Assembly (NCBI GenBank): GCA_000434395.1
Contig: FR878760.1
Location: forward strand, 31,957-49,054
Length of the DNA stretch: 17,098 nt
Reading direction: 5' to 3'
Source of the DNA: Clostridium sp. CAG:568
GTDB lineage: Bacteria > Bacillota_I > Bacilli_A > RFN20 > CAG-288
Under the pieces are notes generated by a model. The model saw only the letters and a program-made list of their open reading frames with translations, ran no database searches and was not told the DNA's origin. Positions 8,790-14,849 of the stretch are shown piece by piece. Each line of letters starts with the position of its first letter. Positions within the stretch are counted from its first letter, which is position 1. The position numbers and the translations under genes are program-made.

Positions 8790-8930
8790 GTCGTCCAAAG
8801 GGCAATCTCAAATTCACGACTGAAGAAAAGAGGGCTTTTAGACCCTCTTGAATACTACCTCAAGGAGGTGGCATAGATGTTTGTTCAAATCGCCGTATGC
8901 GAAAGACCGCACGTACGGTGGTGTGAGAGT
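8790..8930 (+). mobile_element. Group II intron remnant: 3' structured part with domain V, no reverse transcriptase
   Basis: The core is 8889-8922, which folds as a group II intron domain V. A lower stem of 8891-8897 with 8914-8920 is followed by a two-base CG bulge at 8912-8913, and an upper stem of 8898-8901 with 8908-8911 closes a six-base loop. The CGC at 8891-8893 fits the catalytic triad (AGC or CGC in known introns), and the following GGTGTGAGAG resembles the usual domain V-VI linker. Upstream there are two hairpins, AAGAGGG/CCCTCTT (8828-8849) and CTACCTC/GAGGTGG (8855-8871), and a possible outer GTCGT/ACGAC pair (8790-8820), perhaps domains II-IV. I find no intron-encoded protein, no clear domain VI with a bulged A, and no convincing 5' end, so it appears truncated. 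Left and right limits are approximate. Confidence 0.7.
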
Positions 8931-9236
8931 GAATCAAGTTAACTGAATAAAAAGCAGAATAAAACAAGTCTTTTGCACCTACGAATTTTCGTTGTATTTG
9001 GCACTTCAATCTTCACAAATCTAGTATTTGTAATTCACACAAATTGTGATAAGAATAAAATATAGTGTGGCTTACGTTTAACGATTCTCTTTTTGTAAGT
9101 AAGACACAATGCTTACTTTTTAGTGGCACGTTTGCGGTGGTATTCATTTTGAAAACCATAGATTCTAAAATTCCTATCGTGATTAAATAGTATAAAATAG
9201 TTGGAATTCGTACCAATATGGCTCGGAGGATAGGAA
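8931..9236 (+). other. Intergenic region upstream of the response regulator: small repeats only
   Basis: No gene is credible here. A 67-codon minus-strand frame (9216-9013) uses a TTG start with no ribosome binding site and I reject it. The stretch holds an inverted repeat ACAAAT/ATTTGT (9015-9031), a palindrome CACAA-A-TTGTG (9038-9048), TTCACA repeated at 9012 and 9034 with a 22-base period, and GCTTAC-N-TTTA-like copies at 9070 and 9111. The 22-base period fits the usual spacing of LytTR-family boxes, but the sequences do not match the known consensus well. A TATAAA at 9191-9196 may be the -10 box of the downstream regulator gene. Confidence 0.4.
9191..9230 (+). promoter_or_regulatory. Candidate -10 box and ribosome binding site of the response regulator gene
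   Basis: TATAAA (9191-9196) would start transcription near 9203. No good -35 box lies 16-18 bases upstream, so an activator may be needed. GGAGGA (9225-9230) is 6 bases before the ATG at 9237 and fixes that start well. Confidence 0.35.
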
Positions 9237-9965
9237 ATGGTTAAAGCGGCAATTGTAGAAGATGAAACTAGCTATGCAGAAGAGCTTAGTTCGTTCTTTA
9301 AACGTTATATGATTACGAACAATCATTCTTTCCAAGTCACGATTTTCACGACTGCGGATAAGTTTCTTGCTAACTATAAAGTTGGCGAATTCGATATCAT
9401 TTTCATGGACATTGAGATGCCTGGCACAAACGGGATGGAGGCAGCTAAAATTCTCCGGAAAAAGGACTCGGAGGTTATTTTGTTTTTCGTCACCAATCTT
9501 TCCCAGTACGCTTTAGAAAGCTATGAAGTGCAAGCCTTTAACTTCATGGTAAAGCCCATCCAATACGGCGATTTCGCTTTGAAAATGGGTCGCGCGATAA
9601 GACGAGTCGTTTCCGATGCGGACAATAAAATTCTATTGACATACAAAAACGGTGAGCGCGTTATGGAAAAAATTGTTTCGATAGCGGACATTCGCTATGT
9701 CGAAGTTCGCGATCATAGCTTAATTTGGCACATGGTAGATGAAAATATAGAAGGCTTACGCGGCGAAACGATGAAAGCGATACAGGCTAGGTTATCGGGA
9801 TGCGGTTTTGCCATGTGCGATCAATCGTTCCTTATCAACATTAAATACATCACCTCTGTTGCGAAAGAGGAAGTGCATGTCGGCAATGACGTGATTAAGA
9901 TTTCGCGTCGGAGAAGACAAGAATTTTTATCGATGGTAGCGAAACATCTTTCGTTCTGTGATTAA
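9237..9965 (+). CDS. LytTR-family response regulator
   Basis: A 242-residue cytosolic transcription factor of the AgrA/LytR class. The receiver domain covers about 1-120: acidic pair Glu8/Asp9, phosphoacceptor Asp58 in FMDIEMPG, Thr86 and Lys106 in the conserved Lys-Pro pair. The LytTR DNA-binding domain covers about 140-240, with KNGERVMEKIVSIADIRYVE and a later FLINIKYI typical of the fold. GGAGGA sits 6 bases before the ATG. The GTG of the sensor kinase gene follows after a 3-base gap, so the two are co-transcribed and probably coupled. It likely controls the downstream surface genes and perhaps its own promoter; no clear LytTR box was found. Eight of 18 Ala codons are GCG, unlike the left-hand genes, which suggests a separate origin. 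Confidence 0.93.
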   Translation: MVKAAIVEDETSYAEELSSFFKRYMITNNHSFQVTIFTTADKFLANYKVGEFDIIFMDIEMPGTNGMEAAKILRKKDSEVILFFVTNLSQYALESYEVQAFNFMVKPIQYGDFALKMGRAIRRVVSDADNKILLTYKNGERVMEKIVSIADIRYVEVRDHSLIWHMVDENIEGLRGETMKAIQARLSGCGFAMCDQSFLINIKYITSVAKEEVHVGNDVIKISRRRRQEFLSMVAKHLSFCD

Positions 9966-9968
9966 ATA

Positions 9969-11342
9969 GTGACGATTGAGCGCAAACGAGAAGCGAGGGC
10001 TAAAAAATTGACTTGGATTGAATTATACAAAATCGTGTTTATGAGCGAATTGCTAATTGCGGAAATCATGCTTGTTTTTCCTTATCCTAAGCGGAAAGGA
10101 TTTGCTTGCTTATTCCCCTTATCGCTCGTCTTTTGCTATACAATTGCCGTGATTTATCCGCAGCAATTCGTTAACAATTGGTTCTCTTCTTCCCTTATGT
10201 TCCTGACCTTTTTTTGCGTCACGATTATCGCTATCAAAGTATGCTTTAAGACCAATTTCGTCAATGTGCTTTTCTGCGCGGTTAGTGCCTATACGGTTCA
10301 ACATATCTCTTATCTAGCATTTTCTTTTGTAGATATCGTGCTCCTTGACGGACGAGCGTTTATTTCTTCAGCTTATAGCAACAAAGGCGTAGTTTCTTTG
10401 AGTGGAGTAGGCGGGATGATGGCTTTAAGCTTCGTTATCTATGTGGCGATTTATTTTTTTATCTATATCTCCGCGGAAGCCATCCTAAAAAAATACGTTG
10501 GCAAAAACGGTGACTTAAAGTTTAAAAGCCTGACGGTCATCGCGTTTATCACATTCGCCTTAGTCGTTGATATCGTCCTTTCGGATGTTTTCCGTTATAC
10601 CGATTCTGTCTCCAAATCGATCAAAATTCTTTATTACGCTTTAAACATGCTACTTTGCTTAGCCTTGCTTTGCTTACAGATGAGTATGATTAAAAGAAAG
10701 GACATTGAACAAGAAATGGCGATGATGTCGACTCTATATGAGGAACAGCAAAAGCATTACAAAATTAGAAAAGAAACGATTGATTTAATCAACATCAAGT
10801 GCCATGATTTCCGTCATCAAATCCGCGAAATCGGCACCAACCGTTCCGTGGACAAAAAGACAATCCAAGAAATGCAGGATCTTATCTCTTTTTATGATTC
10901 AGAGATACACACAGGAAATAAAACCATTGATACGATATTGACGGAAAAAAGTCTCATTTGCCATAAGAAGAAAATTGATTTCACTTGCATCGCGGATGGC
11001 AAATTGCTTTCTTTTTTGGAAGACGAGGATATTTACGCTTTATTTGGCAACATTCTTGATAATGCAGTTGAGGCAGTGGATGAAATCCAAGATTCATCAA
11101 AAAGATGTATCAATCTTGTCGTGGAAAAGGAAAAGGGGGCAATCGTGATAAGACAAGACAATTACCACGTTGGCAAAATCGTCAAAAACGAAGAAGGGCT
11201 TATTAACACCTCTAAATCGGGCAATGGATTCCATGGTTTTGGTATGAAATCGATTCGTGAAATCGTAACGCGTTACGAAGGAGTTTTGAATATCGATGTC
11301 ACGGGTGACACCTTTAGGCTCAGCATTGTGTTTTTCAAGTAA
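9969..11342 (+). CDS. GHKL sensor histidine kinase, AgrC/peptide-sensor type
   Basis: Partner kinase of the LytTR regulator. The N-terminal 240 residues contain about six hydrophobic membrane segments without a large extracellular domain, as in AgrC and similar peptide sensors. A short coiled region follows (about 242-270), then the phosphoacceptor His279 in KCHDFRHQI, the N box NILDNAVEA with Asn365, and the glycine box FHGFGMKSIREIV (421-433) of the ATP-binding domain. Length is typical. The longest frame begins at GTG 9969 with no ribosome binding site, relying on coupling to the regulator. An in-frame TTG at 10008 has GAGGG 8 bases upstream and could be the true start, dropping 13 charged residues. 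No AgrB-like peptide protease is encoded in the window. Ligand unknown. Confidence 0.9.
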   Translation: MTIERKREARAKKLTWIELYKIVFMSELLIAEIMLVFPYPKRKGFACLFPLSLVFCYTIAVIYPQQFVNNWFSSSLMFLTFFCVTIIAIKVCFKTNFVNVLFCAVSAYTVQHISYLAFSFVDIVLLDGRAFISSAYSNKGVVSLSGVGGMMALSFVIYVAIYFFIYISAEAILKKYVGKNGDLKFKSLTVIAFITFALVVDIVLSDVFRYTDSVSKSIKILYYALNMLLCLALLCLQMSMIKRKDIEQEMAMMSTLYEEQQKHYKIRKETIDLINIKCHDFRHQIREIGTNRSVDKKTIQEMQDLISFYDSEIHTGNKTIDTILTEKSLICHKKKIDFTCIADGKLLSFLEDEDIYALFGNILDNAVEAVDEIQDSSKRCINLVVEKEKGAIVIRQDNYHVGKIVKNEEGLINTSKSGNGFHGFGMKSIREIVTRYEGVLNIDVTGDTFRLSIVFFK

Positions 11343-11409
11343 TCAAAATCTTTTTGTCGTTCTGAGAAAGCAATTTATCAAGGCAAGAATTAAGCGAATC
11401 GGGTTTTAT

Positions 11410-11421
11410 TTAAGCGCTTAA
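11410..11421. promoter_or_regulatory. LacI-type operator-like palindrome
   Basis: TTAAGCGCTTAA is a perfect 12-bp palindrome with the central CG and AA-CG-TT pattern of LacI/GalR-family operators. It starts 68 bases after the kinase stop codon. The second site is centred 44 bases downstream, about four helical turns. Confidence 0.4.
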
Positions 11422-11452
11422 CCATTTTCGGCGCGTTTCGTACCGTCTTCGG

Positions 11453-11466
11453 TGCAAGCGTTTACA
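11453..11466. promoter_or_regulatory. cre-like (CcpA/LacI-family) operator
   Basis: TGCAAGCGTTTACA matches the catabolite-responsive element consensus TGWAARCGYTWWCW at 13 of 14 positions. Its 3' end supplies a possible -35 hexamer (TTTACA) for a promoter reading toward the small ORF and the GH3 gene, a position suited to repression. A cre site would fit a glycosidase operon. The regulator itself is not in the window. Confidence 0.5.
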
Positions 11467-11507
11467 ACCATTTATGCTGCGTTGTACAACAACTCAGAAG
11501 GAAAAAT

Positions 11508-11609
11508 ATGGATTTGGTTGTAGGGGAAGAGTTTGATATAGCAATACTTGTAAGCTCTTTCCTTCTTATGTTAGTAAGAACCAAATTTCCAAATGAGCAA
11601 AAGGGGTGA
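11508..11609 (+). CDS. Candidate small hydrophobic peptide, 33 residues
   Basis: This frame begins MDLVVGEEFD, has a hydrophobic core of about 14 residues (roughly 10-23, IAILVSSFLLMLV), and ends with a basic-polar tail RTKFPNEQKG before TGA. AAGGA lies 5 bases before the ATG. It sits between an AgrC-like kinase and the surface operon, where a signal-peptide precursor or a small membrane regulator could be placed. It has no Cys, no double-glycine leader and does not resemble AgrD, so the peptide-signal idea is speculative. It could be chance coding or the head of a decayed gene, since the frame stays open except for TGA codons until TAA at 11769. Confidence 0.3.
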   Translation: MDLVVGEEFDIAILVSSFLLMLVRTKFPNEQKG

Positions 11610-11743
11610 TATATGGATTGATTGAGGGAACACGTTATCAATTTTGTTAGCTGTCGCCGTAAGCAACATAACGGACGCGTAAGAAAAATGCAACAAAACA
11701 AAACGCTAACGCAACCTAGCAATTGAATTCGAGAATATTTGTT

Positions 11744-11749
11744 TTGACA
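11744..11749 (+). promoter_or_regulatory. TTGACA, possible -35 box for the GH3 operon
   Basis: A consensus -35 hexamer 87 bases before the GH3 ribosome binding site region. No good -10 box lies 16-18 bases downstream; that position is occupied by the left arm of the dyad at 11768-11791. Either this is an activator-dependent promoter or the match is chance. Confidence 0.3.
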
Positions 11750-11767
11750 TTGATTCGCGGCTATCGC

Positions 11768-11791
11768 GTAAGAAATCTATTTCTTTCTTAC
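11768..11791. promoter_or_regulatory. Perfect inverted repeat upstream of GH3
   Basis: GTAAGAAA (11768-11775) is the exact reverse complement of TTTCTTAC (11784-11791), with an 8-base spacer. An inner alternative, AAGAAAT/ATTTCTT, overlaps it. A short GCCG/CGGC hairpin follows at 11798-11812. It could be an operator at the -10/start region or a leader hairpin; there is no T run after it, so it is not a classic terminator. Confidence 0.45.
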
Positions 11792-11835
11792 CTTAACGCC
11801 GCAAAAATCGGCTCAAAAAGACATGGAGGATTATC

Positions 11836-13719
11836 ATGAGCTTAAAAATGAAATCTACTACGAAAGGGATTTTGTCCTTGATTCTTCAGGGCGGGATCGC
11901 AACGCTTTTGTTCACCGCACTTATTGTCGGGACTAACATCGCTTATTTTTATGAACCAGAAATTAATACCGTTTTGGCTCCACCTATCGTTGATAAAACG
12001 TCTTTGAAGCAAACAACGGTAGAAGGACAAAAAATGTCTGCACGAATCATGGAAGAAGGGTCCGTGCTTCTACAAAACAAAGACAACGTTTTGCCATTGA
12101 GTATGGAAGAAACCCCAAAAGTAAACGTTTTTGGGTGGCATTCGATTGACTGGATTTATGGTACCGGAGGTGACCAAGTAGGCTCTGGCGGCGTGCTTCC
12201 TGAAGATGACGATTTCGATAAGAACATCGATCTTTATCGCGCTCTCAATAATTACAATATCTCATATAACAAAGATTTATATGATATGTATTACCGTTAT
12301 TTTAAGCCGTTCAATTTGGGACGCAGTTTGAAAAACGGGAGCATTAATGATGCACAAAAACTCGTTGAGCCAGACATTGACGACAAAAATTATTATTCGG
12401 ACGCTTTGCTTAACGAGGCAAAAGCATATTCGGATACGGCTATCATGGTCATTTCAAGACTATGCGGAGAAGGCGGTGGCAACCCCTCTTATCAGCCTAA
12501 AAACGGCCCTACTGGCGAGAGCAAAGATGAATCACGTCATTACCTTGAGATTTCTAATGAAGAAGAAAAGCTTCTTACCTACCTTGGCAAAAACTTTGAC
12601 AAGGTCGTTGTTTTAATCAATAACTGCAACCAAATGGAACTTGGTAAGATTGAAACCATCGAAGGTGTCGATGCCTGCATGTATGTTGGCTATACCGGAA
12701 CGCGTGGCGCGGTTTCTATTCCTAAGCTTTTATATGGTGAAGCCTCCCCTTCTGGGCGACTCGTCGATACTTTTGCTTATGATTTATACACCAATCCTTC
12801 TACGATTTATAACGAGCCTGTTTGGGGAAATAGCGAAAGAGGCGAAGCGAGTTATATGGACAAAGTCGCCGGTATCTATATCGGTTATAAGTGGTATGAA
12901 ACCGCTGACGCGATGGGCCTTTGGAGTGCTGAAAACGGCTATGAAAAAGGATACGAGGGAGTCGTGCAATATCCTTTTGGATATGGTTTATCTTACACAA
13001 CTTTCGATTGGACGGTCGATGGCATACAAGTGGATGGGCAAACCTACTCAGAAAACGCCCCAATCAAAAAAGACTCCAAAATCGATTTTACCGTAACCGT
13101 TAAAAATACTGGTAGTGTCGCCGGAAGAGATGTGGTCGAAATTTTCGGCACAGCTCCTTATATCACGGGAGGAATCGAAAAGAGCGCGGTTGAACTTGTT
13201 AATTATGGCAAGACGAACGTAATCGAACCAAATGCAAGCGAAACCATCAAGATTACAGTCGATATGTATGATATCGCTTCTTACGATTGCTATGACAAAA
13301 ATAACGATGGGCACAAAGGCTATGAGCTAGACGCTGGCAATTATTCGTTCAAGCTTATGAAGAATAGCCACGAAATCAATAAGGTTACTTTTAATGGCAG
13401 TCAAATTGACGGAAAGTTCGATTTTAATCTCGCTTCAACTGAGCATATCGATAACGATCCAGTGACAGGGCAAACCGTGAAGAACCTCTTCACTGGCGAA
13501 GATGCGATAGATATCGTCCCAATCGATGATACAACCGCAGACTTTACCCCTGATACACCATGGCTCACACGTGAGCATTTCTCTACTCCAAGCGAACTTA
13601 CCGAGTATAGAAAGAAAGACGCGCTGAGAACCCCCTTCTTAATGGATATGACAAATTATCTTCCGAAAGATGGGTTGAATGGGATAATGCAACGACCGAT
13701 AAATTCGGTAACCCCGTGA
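11836..13719 (+). CDS. GH3 glycosidase, N-terminal part (GH3 C-domain and Fn3-like domain; swapped order), frame-shifted
   Basis: First part of a surface glycoside hydrolase family 3 protein, probably a beta-glucosidase or similar exo-glycosidase. An uncleaved membrane anchor lies at about 11-34. The alpha/beta sandwich domain normally found at the GH3 C-terminus comes first (about 60-330), with ISRLCGEGGG (Glu212) where the acid/base glutamate of this fold usually lies. Next come the family hallmark PFGYGLSYTTF (380-390) and an Fn3-like domain (about 405-520). The catalytic barrel is in the next frame. TGGAGGA is 5 bases before the ATG. The last 30 or so residues (from about 13630) look out of frame, because the -1 frame reads naturally into the following part. 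So this is most likely one gene, 11836-14849, broken by an indel or a sequencing error. Confidence 0.88.
   Translation: MSLKMKSTTKGILSLILQGGIATLLFTALIVGTNIAYFYEPEINTVLAPPIVDKTSLKQTTVEGQKMSARIMEEGSVLLQNKDNVLPLSMEETPKVNVFGWHSIDWIYGTGGDQVGSGGVLPEDDDFDKNIDLYRALNNYNISYNKDLYDMYYRYFKPFNLGRSLKNGSINDAQKLVEPDIDDKNYYSDALLNEAKAYSDTAIMVISRLCGEGGGNPSYQPKNGPTGESKDESRHYLEISNEEEKLLTYLGKNFDKVVVLINNCNQMELGKIETIEGVDACMYVGYTGTRGAVSIPKLLYGEASPSGRLVDTFAYDLYTNPSTIYNEPVWGNSERGEASYMDKVAGIYIGYKWYETADAMGLWSAENGYEKGYEGVVQYPFGYGLSYTTFDWTVDGIQVDGQTYSENAPIKKDSKIDFTVTVKNTGSVAGRDVVEIFGTAPYITGGIEKSAVELVNYGKTNVIEPNASETIKITVDMYDIASYDCYDKNNDGHKGYELDAGNYSFKLMKNSHEINKVTFNGSQIDGKFDFNLASTEHIDNDPVTGQTVKNLFTGEDAIDIVPIDDTTADFTPDTPWLTREHFSTPSELTEYRKKDALRTPFLMDMTNYLPKDGLNGIMQRPINSVTP
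13627..13640 (+). other. Probable frameshift point at a CCCCC run in the GH3 gene
   Basis: The first frame reads AGA ACC CCC TTC and then 27 unlikely codons to TGA at 13717. Adding one C to the run at 13631-13635 would give AGA ACC CCC CTT CTT AAT, joining the Fn3 part directly to residues such as NGYDKLSSERWVEWDN and the barrel domain. The barrel frame is open only back to 13611 (TAG at 13608-13610), so the shift must lie between 13611 and about 13650. The homopolymer is the likeliest place. Confidence 0.7.
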
Positions 13720-14849
13720 ATCAAGAAAAGCCTACTTGGGGTGCAAGCGGCAATAAAAAATTAGCCGAAAACGGCGTTATTACAGAGCTCGGTCAAAAAT
13801 TAGGGGCAGATTATGACGCTGCCGAATGGAATGAAGTTCTCAATCAAGTAACATTCCAAGAAGCTCTCGATGTAATGAATCGTTATTATGGCTCGAAACC
13901 GATTAATTCGGTTGGTAAGCCAGCCCTTAGCGATCTTGATGGACCAACTCAAGTCAGAGGTTATAGTACTGCTCCTCGTGGCACGGGTTACCCATCAATG
14001 GTGATTATGGCTCAGACCTGGAACCAAGGACTTGCTTATGAATATGGACAATCTTTCGGAAACGATATGAAGGCTGTTGGCGTAGTTGGCTTATGGGGAT
14101 TTGCTTGCGATTTGCATTCTGATCCATTCTTCGGAAGAAATAACGAATCGCCTTCTGAAGATCCTTTCCTTGCTGGCACTGTTATGGCAAAAGCCGTAAG
14201 CGGCGTGAATACTCGCGGAAGATACACCTTCTTAAAGCACTTTGCCGTTTATAATGCGTATTGCGAGCGAACTTATATGAGCGAACAAACGCTTAGAGAA
14301 ACGAATTTAAAAGCGTTCAGAAAGGCTTTCGTTGATGGCGGATCACTTGGCGCCATGACGAGTTATCAATCTGTTGGTGCGGAAAACTCCAACTATTCAG
14401 AAGCGTTAATAACCGGTGTTCTTCGTAAAGAATGGCAGTTTAAAGGTGCGGTGACGACTGATGCAATCTCTGGCTCAGATTACCAATTTGAAGGGCTTGT
14501 TCGCTGTGGCGGAAACTTCGGAATGAACGTTTCTCTCGGCACGGCCCCAACCATGAAAGGCAACCTCAAATACTCGGAAAGCGAAACAACTGGAAGAATG
14601 CAAAATCGCATGAGAGATGCGGTTCATCAAATTCTCTACACCTGGCTTCATGCCGATTATAACGAACGATATTATCAGGCAAATGGCAAAGAGAATAGCA
14701 CTTATATCTCTTCCACTTCGATTAACTCTTGGGTTTGGTGGAAACCTTTCCTTGTCTCGGTTGATGTAGTCGCTGGTTGCGCGCTTGCTTACTGGATGGT
14801 TTGCGCAACGCTTGGTTTCGTGAAACGCAAAAAGGAGGAAAACGCGTAA
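13716..14849 (+). CDS. GH3 glycosidase, C-terminal part (catalytic barrel domain and membrane anchor)
   Basis: Second part of the broken GH3 protein, 377 residues from a GTG that overlaps the preceding TGA but has no ribosome binding site, so independent translation is doubtful. It carries the GH3 N-terminal TIM-barrel: LDGPTQVRG in the substrate-binding region, Lys174-His175-Phe176 (the KHF motif), and the nucleophile Asp249 in GAVTTDAISGSDY. A membrane segment at about 344-366 ends in a KRKK cytoplasmic stop, so the whole enzyme would be tethered at both ends with its domains outside. If the enzyme is functional the two parts must be joined or associate. The frame reads sensibly upstream of the GTG as far as about 13640. 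The stop overlaps the next gene start (TAATG). Confidence 0.87.
   Translation: MNQEKPTWGASGNKKLAENGVITELGQKLGADYDAAEWNEVLNQVTFQEALDVMNRYYGSKPINSVGKPALSDLDGPTQVRGYSTAPRGTGYPSMVIMAQTWNQGLAYEYGQSFGNDMKAVGVVGLWGFACDLHSDPFFGRNNESPSEDPFLAGTVMAKAVSGVNTRGRYTFLKHFAVYNAYCERTYMSEQTLRETNLKAFRKAFVDGGSLGAMTSYQSVGAENSNYSEALITGVLRKEWQFKGAVTTDAISGSDYQFEGLVRCGGNFGMNVSLGTAPTMKGNLKYSESETTGRMQNRMRDAVHQILYTWLHADYNERYYQANGKENSTYISSTSINSWVWWKPFLVSVDVVAGCALAYWMVCATLGFVKRKKEENA

Larger units (their letters stand above)
11343..11835 (+). other. 493-base regulatory gap before the GH3 gene
   Basis: The region holds two LacI/CcpA-type operator-like sites (11410-11421 and 11453-11466), a perfect 10-bp palindrome GTTGTACAAC (11481-11490), a candidate 33-residue peptide gene (11508-11609), a strong AAAAGGGG ribosome binding site leading into a two-codon start-stop (ATG-GAT-TGA at 11613-11621), a TTGACA (11744-11749) and a perfect dyad (11768-11791). 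A weak possible promoter, TTTACA (11461-11466) with TACAAC (11485-11490) at 18 bases, overlaps the second operator. I see no convincing terminator after the kinase gene, so read-through into the gap is possible. An 86-codon minus-strand frame (11722-11462) starts at TTG without a ribosome binding site and is rejected. Confidence 0.5.

Noticed and set aside
9013..9216. 67-codon minus-strand frame in the gap before the response regulator.
   Set aside because: TTG start, no ribosome binding site, no recognisable protein features, and it overlaps the likely promoter of the regulator gene.
11613..11621. Strong AAAAGGGG ribosome binding site before a two-codon ATG-GAT-TGA, which could be a minimal upstream ORF.
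   Set aside because: It is over 200 bases before the GH3 start and may be a relic of the adjacent decayed frame; nothing links it to regulation.
11462..11722. 86-codon Cys-rich minus-strand frame in the gap before GH3.
   Set aside because: TTG start without ribosome binding site; overlaps operator-like sites and the better-supported small ORF on the other strand.
11508..11771. If TGA is read as Trp (genetic code 4), one frame stays open from the small ORF at 11508 to TAA at 11769, about 87 codons.
   Set aside because: The long left and right genes carry no internal TGA and use TGG for Trp, and reading TGA at 13717 as Trp does not rejoin the GH3 gene. The genome uses the standard code.
14777..14848. 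Upstream extension of the surface protein to an earlier ATG.
   Set aside because: It would overlap the GH3 membrane anchor in another frame and lacks a ribosome binding site, while 14849 has an excellent one.
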